64,000 nucleotides of DNA, taken from contig NZ_CAXWGX010000001.1 of the NCBI RefSeq assembly GCF_964266745.1, positions 310,001 to 374,000 of the forward strand, given 5' to 3'. Source of the DNA: Propionicimonas sp020161015 (lineage in GTDB: Bacteria > Actinomycetota > Actinomycetes > Propionibacteriales > Propionibacteriaceae). Under the pieces are notes generated by a model. It did no database searches, had not been told where the DNA came from, and worked only from the letters and a program-made list of their open reading frames with translations. Below are positions 36,877-45,218 of the stretch, piece after piece. Within the stretch, counting starts at the first letter, position 1. Every line of letters starts with the position of its first letter. A program made the translations under genes and the position numbers.

Positions 36877-36896
36877 CCGAGCCACGGCGTGGCCGG
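36877..36896. terminator. Short hairpin between convergent genes
   Basis: CCG-A-GCCAC and GTGGC-CGG form an eight-pair stem with one bulge and a GGC loop between the M4 protease and aldehyde dehydrogenase stop codons. There is no U-run, so this is only a candidate. Confidence 0.35.
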
Positions 36897-36897
36897 A

Positions 36898-38268
36898 TCA
36901 GGCGATCCGGATGAGCTTCTTGTTCACGAACTCGGTGGCGCCCAGCCGGCCCATCTCGCGGCCGAACCCGCTGCGCTTCACGCCGCCGAAGGGCAGCTCG
37001 GCCCCGTCGGCCAGCACGCAGTTGACGAACACCATCCCGGCGTCGATCTGGTTGGCCACCCGGTCGACCTGCGCGGGGTCGGTGGAGTACAGGTAGGAGC
37101 CCAGACCGAACGGGGTGTCGTTGGCCACCGCGACGGCCTCGTCCTCGTCGGCCACCTCGTAGACGAGGGCGACCGGGCCGAACATCTCCTCGTAGAAGAT
37201 GTCGCTGCCGCGCGGGATGCCCGCGATGACCGTCGGGGCGAAGAACGCGCCGTCCCTCGTGCCGCCCAGCAGCAGCTGCCCCCCGGCCTCCACTGCGCGG
37301 CGCACCTGGTCGGCCAGCCCCTCCGCGGCCCCCAGCGAGGAGACCGGACCGAGCTCGCAGCCCTCGCTGAACGGGTCGGTCGCCTCGACCTTCGCCATCG
37401 CCGCCACGAGCTTCTCGGTGAACGCCGGGTAGAGCTCCGAGACCACGATCGCCCGCTTGGGCGCGTTGCAGGACTGGCCGGAGTTGTCGAGCCGGCCGGC
37501 CACCAGGTCGGCGACCACCGCGTCCAGGTCGTCGGTGGAGAGCACGATGAACGGATCGGTGCCACCCAGCTCGAGCACGACCTTCTTCAGGTGCCGGCTC
37601 GCCTGCTCGGCCACCGCGATGCCCGCCCGCTCCGAGCCGGTCAGCGAGACGCCCTGCACCCGGGGGTCGGCGATCACGCCGGCGATCTGGTCGGTGCCGG
37701 CGAAGATCATCTCGAACGCACCCTCGGGGGCCCCGGCGTCGGCGTAGATCTTCGCGATCAGCTCGCCGGTCTGGGGGCACTGGGACGCCGGCTTGAGCAG
37801 CACGCTGTTGCCGATCGCCAGGTTGGGACCGGCGAACCGTGCCACCTGGTAGAAGGGGAAGTTCCACGGCATCACGCCGAGGATGACCCCCAGCGGCGCG
37901 TTGCGGATGACGGCGGAACCGGTGCCGGCACGCAGCCCGATCGGCTGGTCGGCCAGCTCCTCCGGCGCGATCTCCGCGTGGTAGCGGTAGATGTCGGCGG
38001 CGAAGTCCACCTCGCCGTAGGCCTGTGCCAGCGGCTTGCCCATCTCCTTGACCAGCGCGGCGGCGAGCTCGTCGCGGCGCTCGGCGTGCAGGTCGCCGAT
38101 CCGGCGCACCAGCTCGGCCCGCTCGGCGATGGTGCTGCTGCGACCCCAGCCGCGGGTGGCAGCGTTCGCCCTGCCGATGGCCTCGGCGAGGTCCGCGTCG
38201 CTGATCTGCGGGTACTCGGCCAGCACCTCGGACGTGGCCGGGTTGGTCACTGCGTACTTGCTCATCAT
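36898..38268 (-). CDS. NAD(P)-dependent (succinate-)semialdehyde dehydrogenase
   Basis: The 456-residue enzyme has an aldehyde dehydrogenase fold: MPWNFPFYQ, LLKPASQCPQTG, SLTGSERAGIAVAEQA, the general base in LELGGTDPFIV and the nucleophilic cysteine in NSGQSCNAPKR. Similarity and length fit the GabD-type succinate-semialdehyde dehydrogenase group of actinobacteria. It is the last gene of a leftward catabolic operon and its ATG overlaps the aminotransferase stop (ATGA). The substrate is inferred from neighbours. Confidence 0.85.
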   Translation of the reverse strand: MMSKYAVTNPATSEVLAEYPQISDADLAEAIGRANAATRGWGRSSTIAERAELVRRIGDLHAERRDELAAALVKEMGKPLAQAYGEVDFAADIYRYHAEIAPEELADQPIGLRAGTGSAVIRNAPLGVILGVMPWNFPFYQVARFAGPNLAIGNSVLLKPASQCPQTGELIAKIYADAGAPEGAFEMIFAGTDQIAGVIADPRVQGVSLTGSERAGIAVAEQASRHLKKVVLELGGTDPFIVLSTDDLDAVVADLVAGRLDNSGQSCNAPKRAIVVSELYPAFTEKLVAAMAKVEATDPFSEGCELGPVSSLGAAEGLADQVRRAVEAGGQLLLGGTRDGAFFAPTVIAGIPRGSDIFYEEMFGPVALVYEVADEDEAVAVANDTPFGLGSYLYSTDPAQVDRVANQIDAGMVFVNCVLADGAELPFGGVKRSGFGREMGRLGATEFVNKKLIRIA

Positions 38269-39662
38269 GCCTCCATCGCTTGGTCGGTGAGTGTGAGTGC
38301 TTCGTCGATCACGTCGAGGCCGCGGGTCAGCTCTGCCTCGGTGATCACCAGGGGCGGCGCGACGTGCGTCCGGTTGTAGTGGATGAACGGCCACACCCCG
38401 CCGGCCTTGCAGGCCGCGGCGAAGGCCGCCATCGGCGCGTTCTGCGCCGGGGTCGGGTTGAACGGCACCAGCGGCTCCCGGGTGCCGGTGTCGCGGACCA
38501 GCTCGACGGCCCAGAACAGGCCGCGTCCCCGCACGTCCCCGACGGACGGGTGGGTGTCCAGCCACCCCCGCAGGCGGGGCTCCACGACTCGGTCGGACAG
38601 GTCCCGCACGTGCTCGAGGATCCCGTCGCGGCGGAACACCTCGAACGTGGTGACGCCGAGCGCGCAGGCCAGCGGGTGGCCGGAGTAGGTGAGGCCGCCG
38701 TAGAACACCCTGTCGGTGAAGGTGTCGGCGATCGCCTCCGAGATCACCACGCCGCCCAGCGGCACGTAGCCGGAGTTCACGCCCTTCGCGAAGGTGATCA
38801 GGTCGGGCCGCGTGTCGAAGCCCTGGAAGCCGAACCACTCGCCGGTGCGGCCGAAGCCGGCCATCACCTCGTCGGCGATGTAGACGATGCCGTGGCGGTC
38901 GCACAGCTCCCTCACCCCGGCCAGGTACCCCGGCGGCGGCACCAGGATGCCGTTGGTGCCGACGATCGTCTCCAGGATGATCGCCGCGATCGTGGCCGCA
39001 CCCTCAAGGACGATCACCGACTCCAGGTGCTCCAGCGCGCGGGCGGTCTCCTCCTCCGGGCTGGAGGAGTGGAAGGGCGAGCGGTACGGGTAGGGCCCGA
39101 AGAAGTGGACGACGCCACTGGCCGCGGCCTCGTTGGCCCAGCGGCGCGGGTCGCCGGTCAGCCCGATCGGGGTCCCGACCCCCCCGTGGTAGCTGCGGTA
39201 GGTCGACAGCACCTTGTTGCGGCCGGTCGAGTGCCGCGCCAGCCGGACGGCGTACTCGTTCGCGTCCGCGCCGCCGTTGGTGAAGAACACCTTGGTGAAC
39301 GGCTCGCCGGCGACCTCGACGATCAGCCGCGCCAGCTCCGAGCGCACGTCGTTGGCCATGCCGGGCTGGATGGTGACCAGCCGGTCGGCCTGCCGGTGCA
39401 GGGACGCGACCAGGTCGGGGTGCTGGTGGCCGAGGTTCAGGTTCACCAGCTGCGACCCGAAGTCGAGGTAGCTGCGCCCGGTGTAGTCCCAGAAGCTCGC
39501 CCCCTGCCCGCCGGCGACCGGGAGCGGGTCGATCGCGCCCTGGGCGCTCCAGGAGTGGAAGACGTGGCCACGGTCGTTCGCCCGTACCACCGCCTCGGCC
39601 TCGGGATCGGGCAGCGGCCTCACCGCGTTGTCCAGGCCGACGTAACTCGGCTGCTCACTCAT
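38265..39662 (-). CDS. Class III aminotransferase
   Basis: The 465-residue PLP enzyme has the fold-type I omega-aminotransferase landmarks: TNGGADANEYAVRLARH for phosphate binding, SYHGG, the aspartate in IADEVMAGFGRTGEW, the Schiff-base lysine in LITFAKGVNSGYVPLGGV, and FYGGLTYSGHPLAC. It moves an amino group from an omega-amino compound to a keto acid. With a CoA-acylating semialdehyde dehydrogenase next to it, beta-alanine, beta-aminoisobutyrate, GABA or taurine are candidate donors. GAGAGGGG eight bases before the ATG at 39662 favours that start over a GTG nine bases upstream. Confidence 0.87.
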   Translation of the reverse strand: MSEQPSYVGLDNAVRPLPDPEAEAVVRANDRGHVFHSWSAQGAIDPLPVAGGQGASFWDYTGRSYLDFGSQLVNLNLGHQHPDLVASLHRQADRLVTIQPGMANDVRSELARLIVEVAGEPFTKVFFTNGGADANEYAVRLARHSTGRNKVLSTYRSYHGGVGTPIGLTGDPRRWANEAAASGVVHFFGPYPYRSPFHSSSPEEETARALEHLESVIVLEGAATIAAIILETIVGTNGILVPPPGYLAGVRELCDRHGIVYIADEVMAGFGRTGEWFGFQGFDTRPDLITFAKGVNSGYVPLGGVVISEAIADTFTDRVFYGGLTYSGHPLACALGVTTFEVFRRDGILEHVRDLSDRVVEPRLRGWLDTHPSVGDVRGRGLFWAVELVRDTGTREPLVPFNPTPAQNAPMAAFAAACKAGGVWPFIHYNRTHVAPPLVITEAELTRGLDVIDEALTLTDQAMEA

Positions 39663-39676
39663 CCGGCTCACCCCTC

Positions 39677-41164
39677 TCAGTGGTTGCTCGGGAAGCCCAG
39701 GTCGACCTGCGACTCGCTCGGCTCCGGCCAGCGCGACGTGACGACCTTGCTGCGGGTGTAGAAGTGCACGGACTCCGGGCCGTAGATGTGCGCGTCGCCG
39801 AACAGCGAATCACGCCAGCCGCCGAAGGAGAAGGCCCCCACCGGCACGGGGATCGGCACGTTCACCCCCACCATGCCCACCTCGATGTCGACCTCGAACT
39901 GCCGCGCGGTGCCGCCGTCGCGGGTGAAGATCGCTGTGCCGTTGGCGTAGCGGTTGGCGTTGACCAGCGCGACGGCCTCGGCGTAGCTGCCCACGCGCGC
40001 CACCGACAGCACCGGCCCGAAGATCTCCTCGTCGTACACCCGCATGCCGGGGCGCACCTTGTCGACCAGGCTCACGCCGAGGAAGAAGCCGTCGCCGGCG
40101 AACTCCTGCGCTGTGCCGTCGATCACCACGTCCGCCCCCTCGGCCGCGGCGCCGGTGACGTAGGACGCCACCTTCGCGCGATGCTCCGCCGTGATCAGCG
40201 GGCCCATCTCGCTGGCGGGGTCGGTGCCGTCACCGATCCGCAGCCGGGCGACCCGCTCGGCGATCCGCGGCAGCAGGGCGTCGGCCGTCGCGTCCCCGAC
40301 CGGCACCAGGACGGAGATGGCCATGCAGCGCTCGCCGGCCGCACCGTAGGACGCGGAGACCACCGCGTCCGCAGCGGCGTCGAGGTCGGCGTCCGGCATC
40401 ACGATCATGTGGTTCTTCGCCCCGCCGAGCGCCTGCACGCGCTTGCCGTTGGCGGTGGCGCGGGAGTAGATCGAGCGGGCGATCGGGGTCGAGCCGACGA
40501 AGCTGACGGCCCGCACCTCCGGCGCGTCGAGCAGGGTGGTGACCGCCTCGGCGTCGCCGTGCACGACGTTCAGGACGCCGTCAGGCAGGCCGGCCTCTGC
40601 GAACAGGCGGGCGAGGAACACCGACGCGGACGGGTCCTTCTCGCTCGGCTTGAGCACGACGGTGTTCCCGCAGGCGATCGCGGAGGCCGTCATCCACAGC
40701 GGCACCATGATCGGGAAGTTGAACGGCGTGATCGCCGCCACGACCCCCACCGGCTGCTTGACCGAGTGGACGTCGACCCCCCGGGACACCTGCTCGGAGT
40801 ACTCGCCCTTGAGCAGGTGGACCAGGCCTGCGGCGAACTCGACGTTCTCGATCCCCCGGCTGATCTCACCCAGCGCGTCGGAGAACACCTTGCCGTGCTC
40901 TGTCGTGATGATCGCGGCCAGCTCCTTCGACCGCTCCACCAGCAGCTGGCGCAGGCGGAAGAAGACGTCGGCGCGCTTGATCAGCCCGGTCTCGCGCCAG
41001 CCGGGCAGGGCGGCGGACGCCGCCGCGATCGCCTCGCCCACGCGGGCGGCGTCCGCGAAGCCCACCGAGGCGATGCGTTCGCCGGTGGCCGGGTTGAAGA
41101 CGGGCCCGCTGCGGAGGTCTCCGGTGACCTCCCTGCCGGCGATGATGTGGGGCACAACGGTCAT
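39677..41164 (-). CDS. mmsA: CoA-acylating methylmalonate-semialdehyde dehydrogenase
   Basis: The 495-residue protein belongs to the MmsA/IolA branch of aldehyde dehydrogenases, recognised by PVGVVAAITPFNFPIMVPLW, VKQPVG, ALGGAKNHMIVMPDAD in place of the usual glutamate base block, and the cysteine in GAAGERCMAISV. It converts malonate or methylmalonate semialdehyde to acetyl- or propionyl-CoA with CO2 release. It lies between the FAD oxidoreductase and the aminotransferase. AGAGAGGAT precedes the ATG. Confidence 0.92.
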   Translation of the reverse strand: MTVVPHIIAGREVTGDLRSGPVFNPATGERIASVGFADAARVGEAIAAASAALPGWRETGLIKRADVFFRLRQLLVERSKELAAIITTEHGKVFSDALGEISRGIENVEFAAGLVHLLKGEYSEQVSRGVDVHSVKQPVGVVAAITPFNFPIMVPLWMTASAIACGNTVVLKPSEKDPSASVFLARLFAEAGLPDGVLNVVHGDAEAVTTLLDAPEVRAVSFVGSTPIARSIYSRATANGKRVQALGGAKNHMIVMPDADLDAAADAVVSASYGAAGERCMAISVLVPVGDATADALLPRIAERVARLRIGDGTDPASEMGPLITAEHRAKVASYVTGAAAEGADVVIDGTAQEFAGDGFFLGVSLVDKVRPGMRVYDEEIFGPVLSVARVGSYAEAVALVNANRYANGTAIFTRDGGTARQFEVDIEVGMVGVNVPIPVPVGAFSFGGWRDSLFGDAHIYGPESVHFYTRSKVVTSRWPEPSESQVDLGFPSNH

Positions 41165-41246
41165 GCGGACGGATCCTCTCTGGGGCTCACGGTGTGGGTG
41201 TGGATGGTCGGTGTCGCCGGGGTCGGCGGCCAGGGGGCGGGGGCGC

Positions 41247-42647
41247 TCACGAATCGAACCCCAGCCCGGCGGCATCGAGGGCGCGCAGCAGCGCGTTGCG
41301 GCGTCCCTCGTTGTGGTCGGCGCGGTCCAGCGACCACCGCGTCGCGGCGATGCCGGCGGCGGCGATCGGATCCGGCGGAAAGGGCAGGGGCCGGCGCCGG
41401 ACCATGGCCAGGGCCGTCCGCTCGGTCTCGGCGCCGGCCAGCAGGTCGAGCATCACGTCGGCGGCGAAGCGGGTGGCGCCGACGCCGAGCCCGGTGAAAC
41501 CCGAGGCGTAGGCGATCCGGCCGCGGAACGCCGTCCCGTAGAACGCGCAGAACTGGGTGGACGTGTCGATCGCGCCGGCCCAGCGGTGGCTGATCCGGAC
41601 GCCTTCCAGCTGCGGGAAGGTCGTCAGCAGGTGGCCCGCGAGGCGGGAGAACGTCGCCGGGCGCTCCTCGTACTCGGGCCGGACGCGGCCCCCGGCGTGG
41701 TAGACCGCGTCGTAGCCGCCGAAGAGGACCCGGTTGTCCGCGGTGAGCCGGTAGTAGTGGAACTGGTTGGCGAGGTCGGCCACGCCCTGCCTGTTCCGCC
41801 AGCCGATCCCGGACAGCCGGGCATCGTCCAGCGGCTCGGTGACAAGGACGTAGTCGTACACCGGGACCGTCATCAGCCGGTTGCGCTTCAGCAGCGGCGG
41901 GAACACGTTGGTGGCCAGCGCGACCCGGCCGGCCCGCACCCAGCCGCGCGCGGTGCGCACCACCGGCCGGTCGCCCCGCTCGATTCCGGTCACCGCGGAG
42001 TGCTCGTACAACTCGACGCCGAGGTCGTCGGCGACCCGGGCCAGCTCGCGTGCCATCCGGCCGGGGTGCAGCAGCGCGCACCCGCGGCGGTCCCACGACC
42101 CGGCCAGGTAGGTCGGCGAGTCGACCTCGGCGCGCACCGACGCCTGGTCGAGGAAGCCGTCATCCCCGGCGAGCCACGCCACCTGGTGGGGCTCGACCGC
42201 CACCGACAGCTGCCCGGTGCGCTCGAACTCCACCTGCATGTCGTAGCGGCGCACGGTGTCCTCGATGCCGTCGAGGTTCTCCTCCCCGAGCCGTTCGAGG
42301 ACGTCGAACTCCTCGGGCCAGCGCCGCCGTCCGTTCTCCTCGCCGTGGGTCAGGCTGGCCTCGCAGAAGCCACCGTTGCGGCCAGAGGCGGCCCAGCCGA
42401 CCTCGTGGGCCTCGAGCAGCACCACGCTCAGGCCGGGGTCGCGCTCCTTGGCGCGCACCGCCGTCCACAGCCCCGCGTAGCCGCCGCCGACGACCACCAG
42501 GTCCGCCACGTGCCCGCCCACCAGCGCCGGGCGCTCGGGCCGGTCGAGCCCGTCCAGCCAGAACACGGCCGGACGGCTGTCGCGCAGCGCCTCAGCGACG
42601 GCCCCCGCCGTCGGGCGCCCGCGCTCGAATGCAGTCGAGTGCTGCAT
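41247..42647 (-). CDS. FAD-dependent amine oxidoreductase (PuuB/DAO family)
   Basis: The 466-residue enzyme has an N-terminal FAD-binding motif VVVGGGYAGLWTAVRA followed by GWAASGRNGGFCEASL, typical of the gamma-glutamylputrescine oxidase/glycine oxidase group. A C-terminal IDTSTQFCAFYG ... GFTGLGVGATRFAADVM closes the flavin site. It likely oxidises a secondary or primary amine to an aldehyde for the dehydrogenases downstream. GGAAAGGTGGG precedes the ATG. No glutamyl-putrescine synthetase is nearby, so the exact substrate stays open. Confidence 0.85.
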   Translation of the reverse strand: MQHSTAFERGRPTAGAVAEALRDSRPAVFWLDGLDRPERPALVGGHVADLVVVGGGYAGLWTAVRAKERDPGLSVVLLEAHEVGWAASGRNGGFCEASLTHGEENGRRRWPEEFDVLERLGEENLDGIEDTVRRYDMQVEFERTGQLSVAVEPHQVAWLAGDDGFLDQASVRAEVDSPTYLAGSWDRRGCALLHPGRMARELARVADDLGVELYEHSAVTGIERGDRPVVRTARGWVRAGRVALATNVFPPLLKRNRLMTVPVYDYVLVTEPLDDARLSGIGWRNRQGVADLANQFHYYRLTADNRVLFGGYDAVYHAGGRVRPEYEERPATFSRLAGHLLTTFPQLEGVRISHRWAGAIDTSTQFCAFYGTAFRGRIAYASGFTGLGVGATRFAADVMLDLLAGAETERTALAMVRRRPLPFPPDPIAAAGIAATRWSLDRADHNEGRRNALLRALDAAGLGFDS

Positions 42648-42840
42648 TCACCCACCTTTCCAGGGTCACGTTCCGGCCTGACGGCTCTCACGCTACCGCC
42701 CCCGTGAGTCAGCCAGATTACGGAATACGCACCACAGAGCACAACCGGCCCACGAATATCGCTGGCCGTTGCCCGTCGCACCAAAGGATTCCTCCGCCAC
42801 CCCCTCGCCCCGCCCTCTGCGCCGCACCCCCGCCACCAAG

Positions 42841-42892
42841 CCGCAAAGTGGACCCACACCGCCGACGTCGGCGGTCTGGGTCCACCTTGCGG
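42841..42892. repeat. Long palindrome, copy 1
   Basis: A 38-bp near-perfect palindrome at 42848-42885 (left half GTGGACCCACACCGCCGAC, one C-C mismatch) is extended on both sides by CCGCAA (42841-42846) and TTGCGG (42887-42892). The core is the same as copy 2 at 43111 except for that single base. The centre is GACGTC. Confidence 0.92.
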
Positions 42893-42928
42893 CGGTTGGT
42901 GAGGGTGGCGACGGCACGAGACGACCGC

Positions 42929-43029
42929 ACGGGCAGACGGGCGGCGCCACGCGCAGGCGGGCGGCGCCACGGGCAGACGAGCGGCGCCACGGGGCAGACG
43001 AGCGGCGCCACGGGCAGGCGAGCGGCGCC
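42929..43029. repeat. Five tandem copies of a 20-bp unit
   Basis: Units begin at 42929, 42949, 42969, 42989 and 43010, with consensus ACGGGCAGACGAGCGGCGCC. The fourth unit is 21 bp, and one to three substitutions distinguish the others. Each unit carries the palindrome GGCGCC. There are no unique spacers, so this is not a CRISPR array. Confidence 0.92.
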
Positions 43030-43110
43030 ACGGGCTCGGCAGCACGACCAGGACGACGCCGCGGCCAGGACCCCGGCAGGACGCGCGACTGCCCCACCCC
43101 GACACGCAAC

Positions 43111-43148
43111 GTGGACCCAGACCGCCGACGTCGGCGGTCTGGGTCCAC
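43111..43148. repeat. Perfect 38-bp palindrome, copy 2
   Basis: The left half GTGGACCCAGACCGCCGAC is followed directly by its exact complement, with no loop. It lies 54 bases beyond the stop of the phosphoribosyltransferase gene and could also act as its terminator. Confidence 0.95.
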
Positions 43149-43202
43149 TTTGGGACCGTTGGGAGGTGGCGGGGTGGAGGGTTGGGCGAGGCGAGGGGGT
43201 GC

Positions 43203-43694
43203 TCAGTTGTCGGTGGAGTGGCCCACCAGGGGCGGCTCGCTCGACCACGGGAAGGAGATCCACTCCGCGGTGCGCTTCCAGACGTAGTCGCACTTCACGA
43301 CCGACTGGGGCTTCTCGTAGAGCACGGCGGTGCGGGTCTCCGACACGTGGGCCTCGCAGAAGTCACGCACCATCCGCAGCGTCTCGCCGGTGTCGGCGAC
43401 GTCATCGACGATCAGCACCTTCTTGGCGGAGAGGTCCACCGCTGCCGGCACCGGGGGCAACAGCACCGGGAGCGGCAGCCGGGTGTCGACGCCGGTGTAG
43501 AACTCGACATTGATGATGTGCAGGTTCTTGATGCCCATCGCGTAGCTGAGCGTGCCGGCCGGGATCATCCCGCCACGCGTGATCGACATGATCAGGTCGG
43601 GCTCGAAGCCGGAGTCGACGACCTGCTGGGCGAGCTGCCGGGCCGCCTTCCCGAAGGTTTCCCAGGTGAGTACTTCGCGGACCGGTTCGCTCAT
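43203..43694 (-). CDS. Purine-type phosphoribosyltransferase
   Basis: The 163-residue protein has the type I PRTase PRPP loop VLIVDDVADTGETLRM and the N-terminal loop MSITRGGMIPAG, with a C-terminal WISFPWSSEPP that resembles xanthine-guanine phosphoribosyltransferase (Gpt) and related archaeal-type enzymes. It probably salvages a purine base. A GGAAGGAT ribosome-binding site precedes the ATG. Divergent from the acylphosphatase gene. Confidence 0.87.
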   Translation of the reverse strand: MSEPVREVLTWETFGKAARQLAQQVVDSGFEPDLIMSITRGGMIPAGTLSYAMGIKNLHIINVEFYTGVDTRLPLPVLLPPVPAAVDLSAKKVLIVDDVADTGETLRMVRDFCEAHVSETRTAVLYEKPQSVVKCDYVWKRTAEWISFPWSSEPPLVGHSTDN

Positions 43695-43758
43695 GCGCAC
43701 ATCCTTCCAGAACCACCGGCCCGTCGCGGAACCGCTCACGAACGGGTTGAATGGGCCT

Positions 43759-44040
43759 GTGCTCGCCGTCGTGATCACCGTCCGCGGACGGGTCCAGGGT
43801 GTGGGCTTCCGCTGGTGGGCGTCCAGCGAGGCCCGCTATCTCGGGCTGTCCGGGTACGCGCAGAACCTCGACGACGGCTCGGTCGAGATCCGCGCCCAGG
43901 GCGAGGACGAGGCGGTCGGCCGGATGATCCGGCTCGTCGTCGAGAACCCGTCCACGACCGCCCGGCCGGGGTGGGTGGACGACTACGACATCGCGTGGGT
44001 GGACGTCGTGCCCGGGGCCCGGGCCTTCGGCTACCGCTAG
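43759..44040 (+). CDS. acyP: Acylphosphatase
   Basis: The 93-residue protein carries the acylphosphatase signature RVQGVGFRWWASSEA with the catalytic arginine, and the catalytic asparagine in GYAQNLDDGSVEI. It hydrolyses acyl phosphates. The GTG at 43759 lies six bases after TTGAAT, a possible -10, so the message may be leaderless. Its stop overlaps the end of the convergent small membrane protein gene by four bases. Confidence 0.92.
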   Translation: MLAVVITVRGRVQGVGFRWWASSEARYLGLSGYAQNLDDGSVEIRAQGEDEAVGRMIRLVVENPSTTARPGWVDDYDIAWVDVVPGARAFGYR

Positions 44041-44231
44041 CCGAGGACCCGCTGGACCAGGGCCCCGCCGGCCACCACCACCAGGGGCAGCGAGACCAGC
44101 CCGAGCAGCACGACGTTCAGCCAGAGGTTGTCGCGCAGCACGGCGATGAACTCCCGGATGACCGCAGGCCGAGCCCGAGGCCCAGCACCCGGGACAATCC
44201 CGAGCAGTTCGCTGGCGAACGCCGTCGTCAC
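44037..44231 (-). CDS. 64-aa membrane protein of the sortase cluster
   Basis: The product has a soluble N-terminal third (MTTAFASELLGIVPGAG) and one hydrophobic segment at about residues 37-60. The GTG start lies three bases after the stop of the 54-aa gene, so the two tiny genes and the sortase form one unit. No family is recognised. Confidence 0.6.
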   Translation of the reverse strand: MTTAFASELLGIVPGAGPRARPAVIREFIAVLRDNLWLNVVLLGLVSLPLVVVAGGALVQRVLG

Positions 44232-44234
44232 GGG

Positions 44235-44399
44235 CTACTCGCCCACGGTGGTGTCGTTGAAGGGCATGTACGGCGCGACCAGCGGGAAGACCCAGGTGAA
44301 CAGGACGGCCACCACGGCGAGCAGCAGGATCGCCGCCTCCACCACCTTCAGCGCCCGCGGCCCCGGCAGGAGCCGCCACAGCAGCCCGTAGAACGACAT
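44235..44399 (-). CDS. 54-aa membrane protein of the sortase cluster
   Basis: The product starts MSFYGLLWRLLPGPRALKVV, has one membrane segment (about 18-40), and ends APYMPFNDTTVGE. A very similar short protein with the W-R-x-L-P-G-P and PFND-TVG pattern is common next to class E sortases in actinobacteria, from memory of the family. Its ATG overlaps the sortase stop by one base. A sortase partner or substrate-presentation role is only inference. Confidence 0.72.
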   Translation of the reverse strand: MSFYGLLWRLLPGPRALKVVEAAILLLAVVAVLFTWVFPLVAPYMPFNDTTVGE

Positions 44400-45070
44400 C
44401 AGCCCGCCACCTCCCAGACGTCGGCGGGCACGCCCTGGGCGTGCGGGTACGACGCGCCCAGCTCCGCGTGCACCACGAAGCGCTCGCGGGCGCTGAACTC
44501 GGGATGACAGCTCGTCATGGTCAAGACGGCGGCCTCGGGCTCCGCGTCCGGCTCGTCGGGCACCGGCAGCAGCACCGACACCTGGGTGGGTGGCACGATC
44601 TGGTGCCCGCTCACCCGGTACACGAACCAGGTGTCCCCGGTCTCGACCAGCACGACGTCGCCCTTCTTCAGTTCGGCGATCCGGTTGAACGGCTTGCCGT
44701 AGGTGGTGCGGTGGCCGGCCATCGCAAAGTTGCCCACCTCGCCGGGCAGCGCGGTGCCGGTGTAGTGGCCGATGCCCCGCGCCAGGACGTCGCTGGTCGT
44801 GCCCTCGTAGAGCGGACGCGCGAACTTCTCTCCGAACCGGGGGATGCGGACGATCGCGAACGCGTCGCCGGGCATCGCCTTGTCGGGGTGCACCCATGCC
44901 GAGGACGGGTCGTCGAACTCCTGCTGCATCGTCGCGACGACCTGTGCGGAGTCCGCGTCGGAGACCACGTCGGTCCACCACAGCTGCCAGCCGACGAACA
45001 GCAGCAGCACAACGCCGAGCGTGACCAGCGCCTCGCCGAGCAGGCCGGCGACACCGCGGACGATCCGCAT
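44399..45070 (-). CDS. Class E sortase
   Basis: The 223-residue protein has an N-terminal membrane anchor (about residues 10-32) and a sortase barrel with catalytic His 120 in AMAGHRTTYG, Cys 188 in LTMTSCHPEFSARERF and Arg 197. Class E enzymes anchor proteins with an LAXTG signal to the peptidoglycan. No LAXTG protein is encoded in this window. GGAGGTGGC precedes the ATG. Two tiny membrane-protein genes follow in the same unit. Confidence 0.93.
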   Translation of the reverse strand: MRIVRGVAGLLGEALVTLGVVLLLFVGWQLWWTDVVSDADSAQVVATMQQEFDDPSSAWVHPDKAMPGDAFAIVRIPRFGEKFARPLYEGTTSDVLARGIGHYTGTALPGEVGNFAMAGHRTTYGKPFNRIAELKKGDVVLVETGDTWFVYRVSGHQIVPPTQVSVLLPVPDEPDAEPEAAVLTMTSCHPEFSARERFVVHAELGASYPHAQGVPADVWEVAG

Positions 45071-45218
45071 GCCACCTCCTGCCGCCAGCCGGCCGGGCGC
45101 CGGGCGCCGCCAAGGCTACTCCGGGCCGCGCAGCGGGGCCGTCCGGTTGGTGACGGCTCATAGCATCCACACAGGAAACTGCCAGCGGACGCCCACCCGG
45201 CACTGAGAAAGTGGAGCC

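Larger units (their letters stand above)
42648..43202. other. Repeat-rich intergenic region
   Basis: About 555 bases between two leftward genes hold two long palindromes and a 20-bp tandem array, listed separately, and no credible gene. The first 100 bases (42648-42750) are less GC-rich and should hold the promoter for the amine catabolic operon; no clean promoter was found. Confidence 0.7.

Noticed and set aside
36898..42647. Complete Puu putrescine pathway
   Set aside because: There is no gamma-glutamylputrescine synthetase or hydrolase, and MmsA is not part of that pathway.
42929..43029. CRISPR array
   Set aside because: Units are contiguous with no unique spacers and there are no cas genes.
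42841..43148. Insertion sequence
   Set aside because: The palindromes do not enclose a transposase ORF, and no target-site duplication was found.
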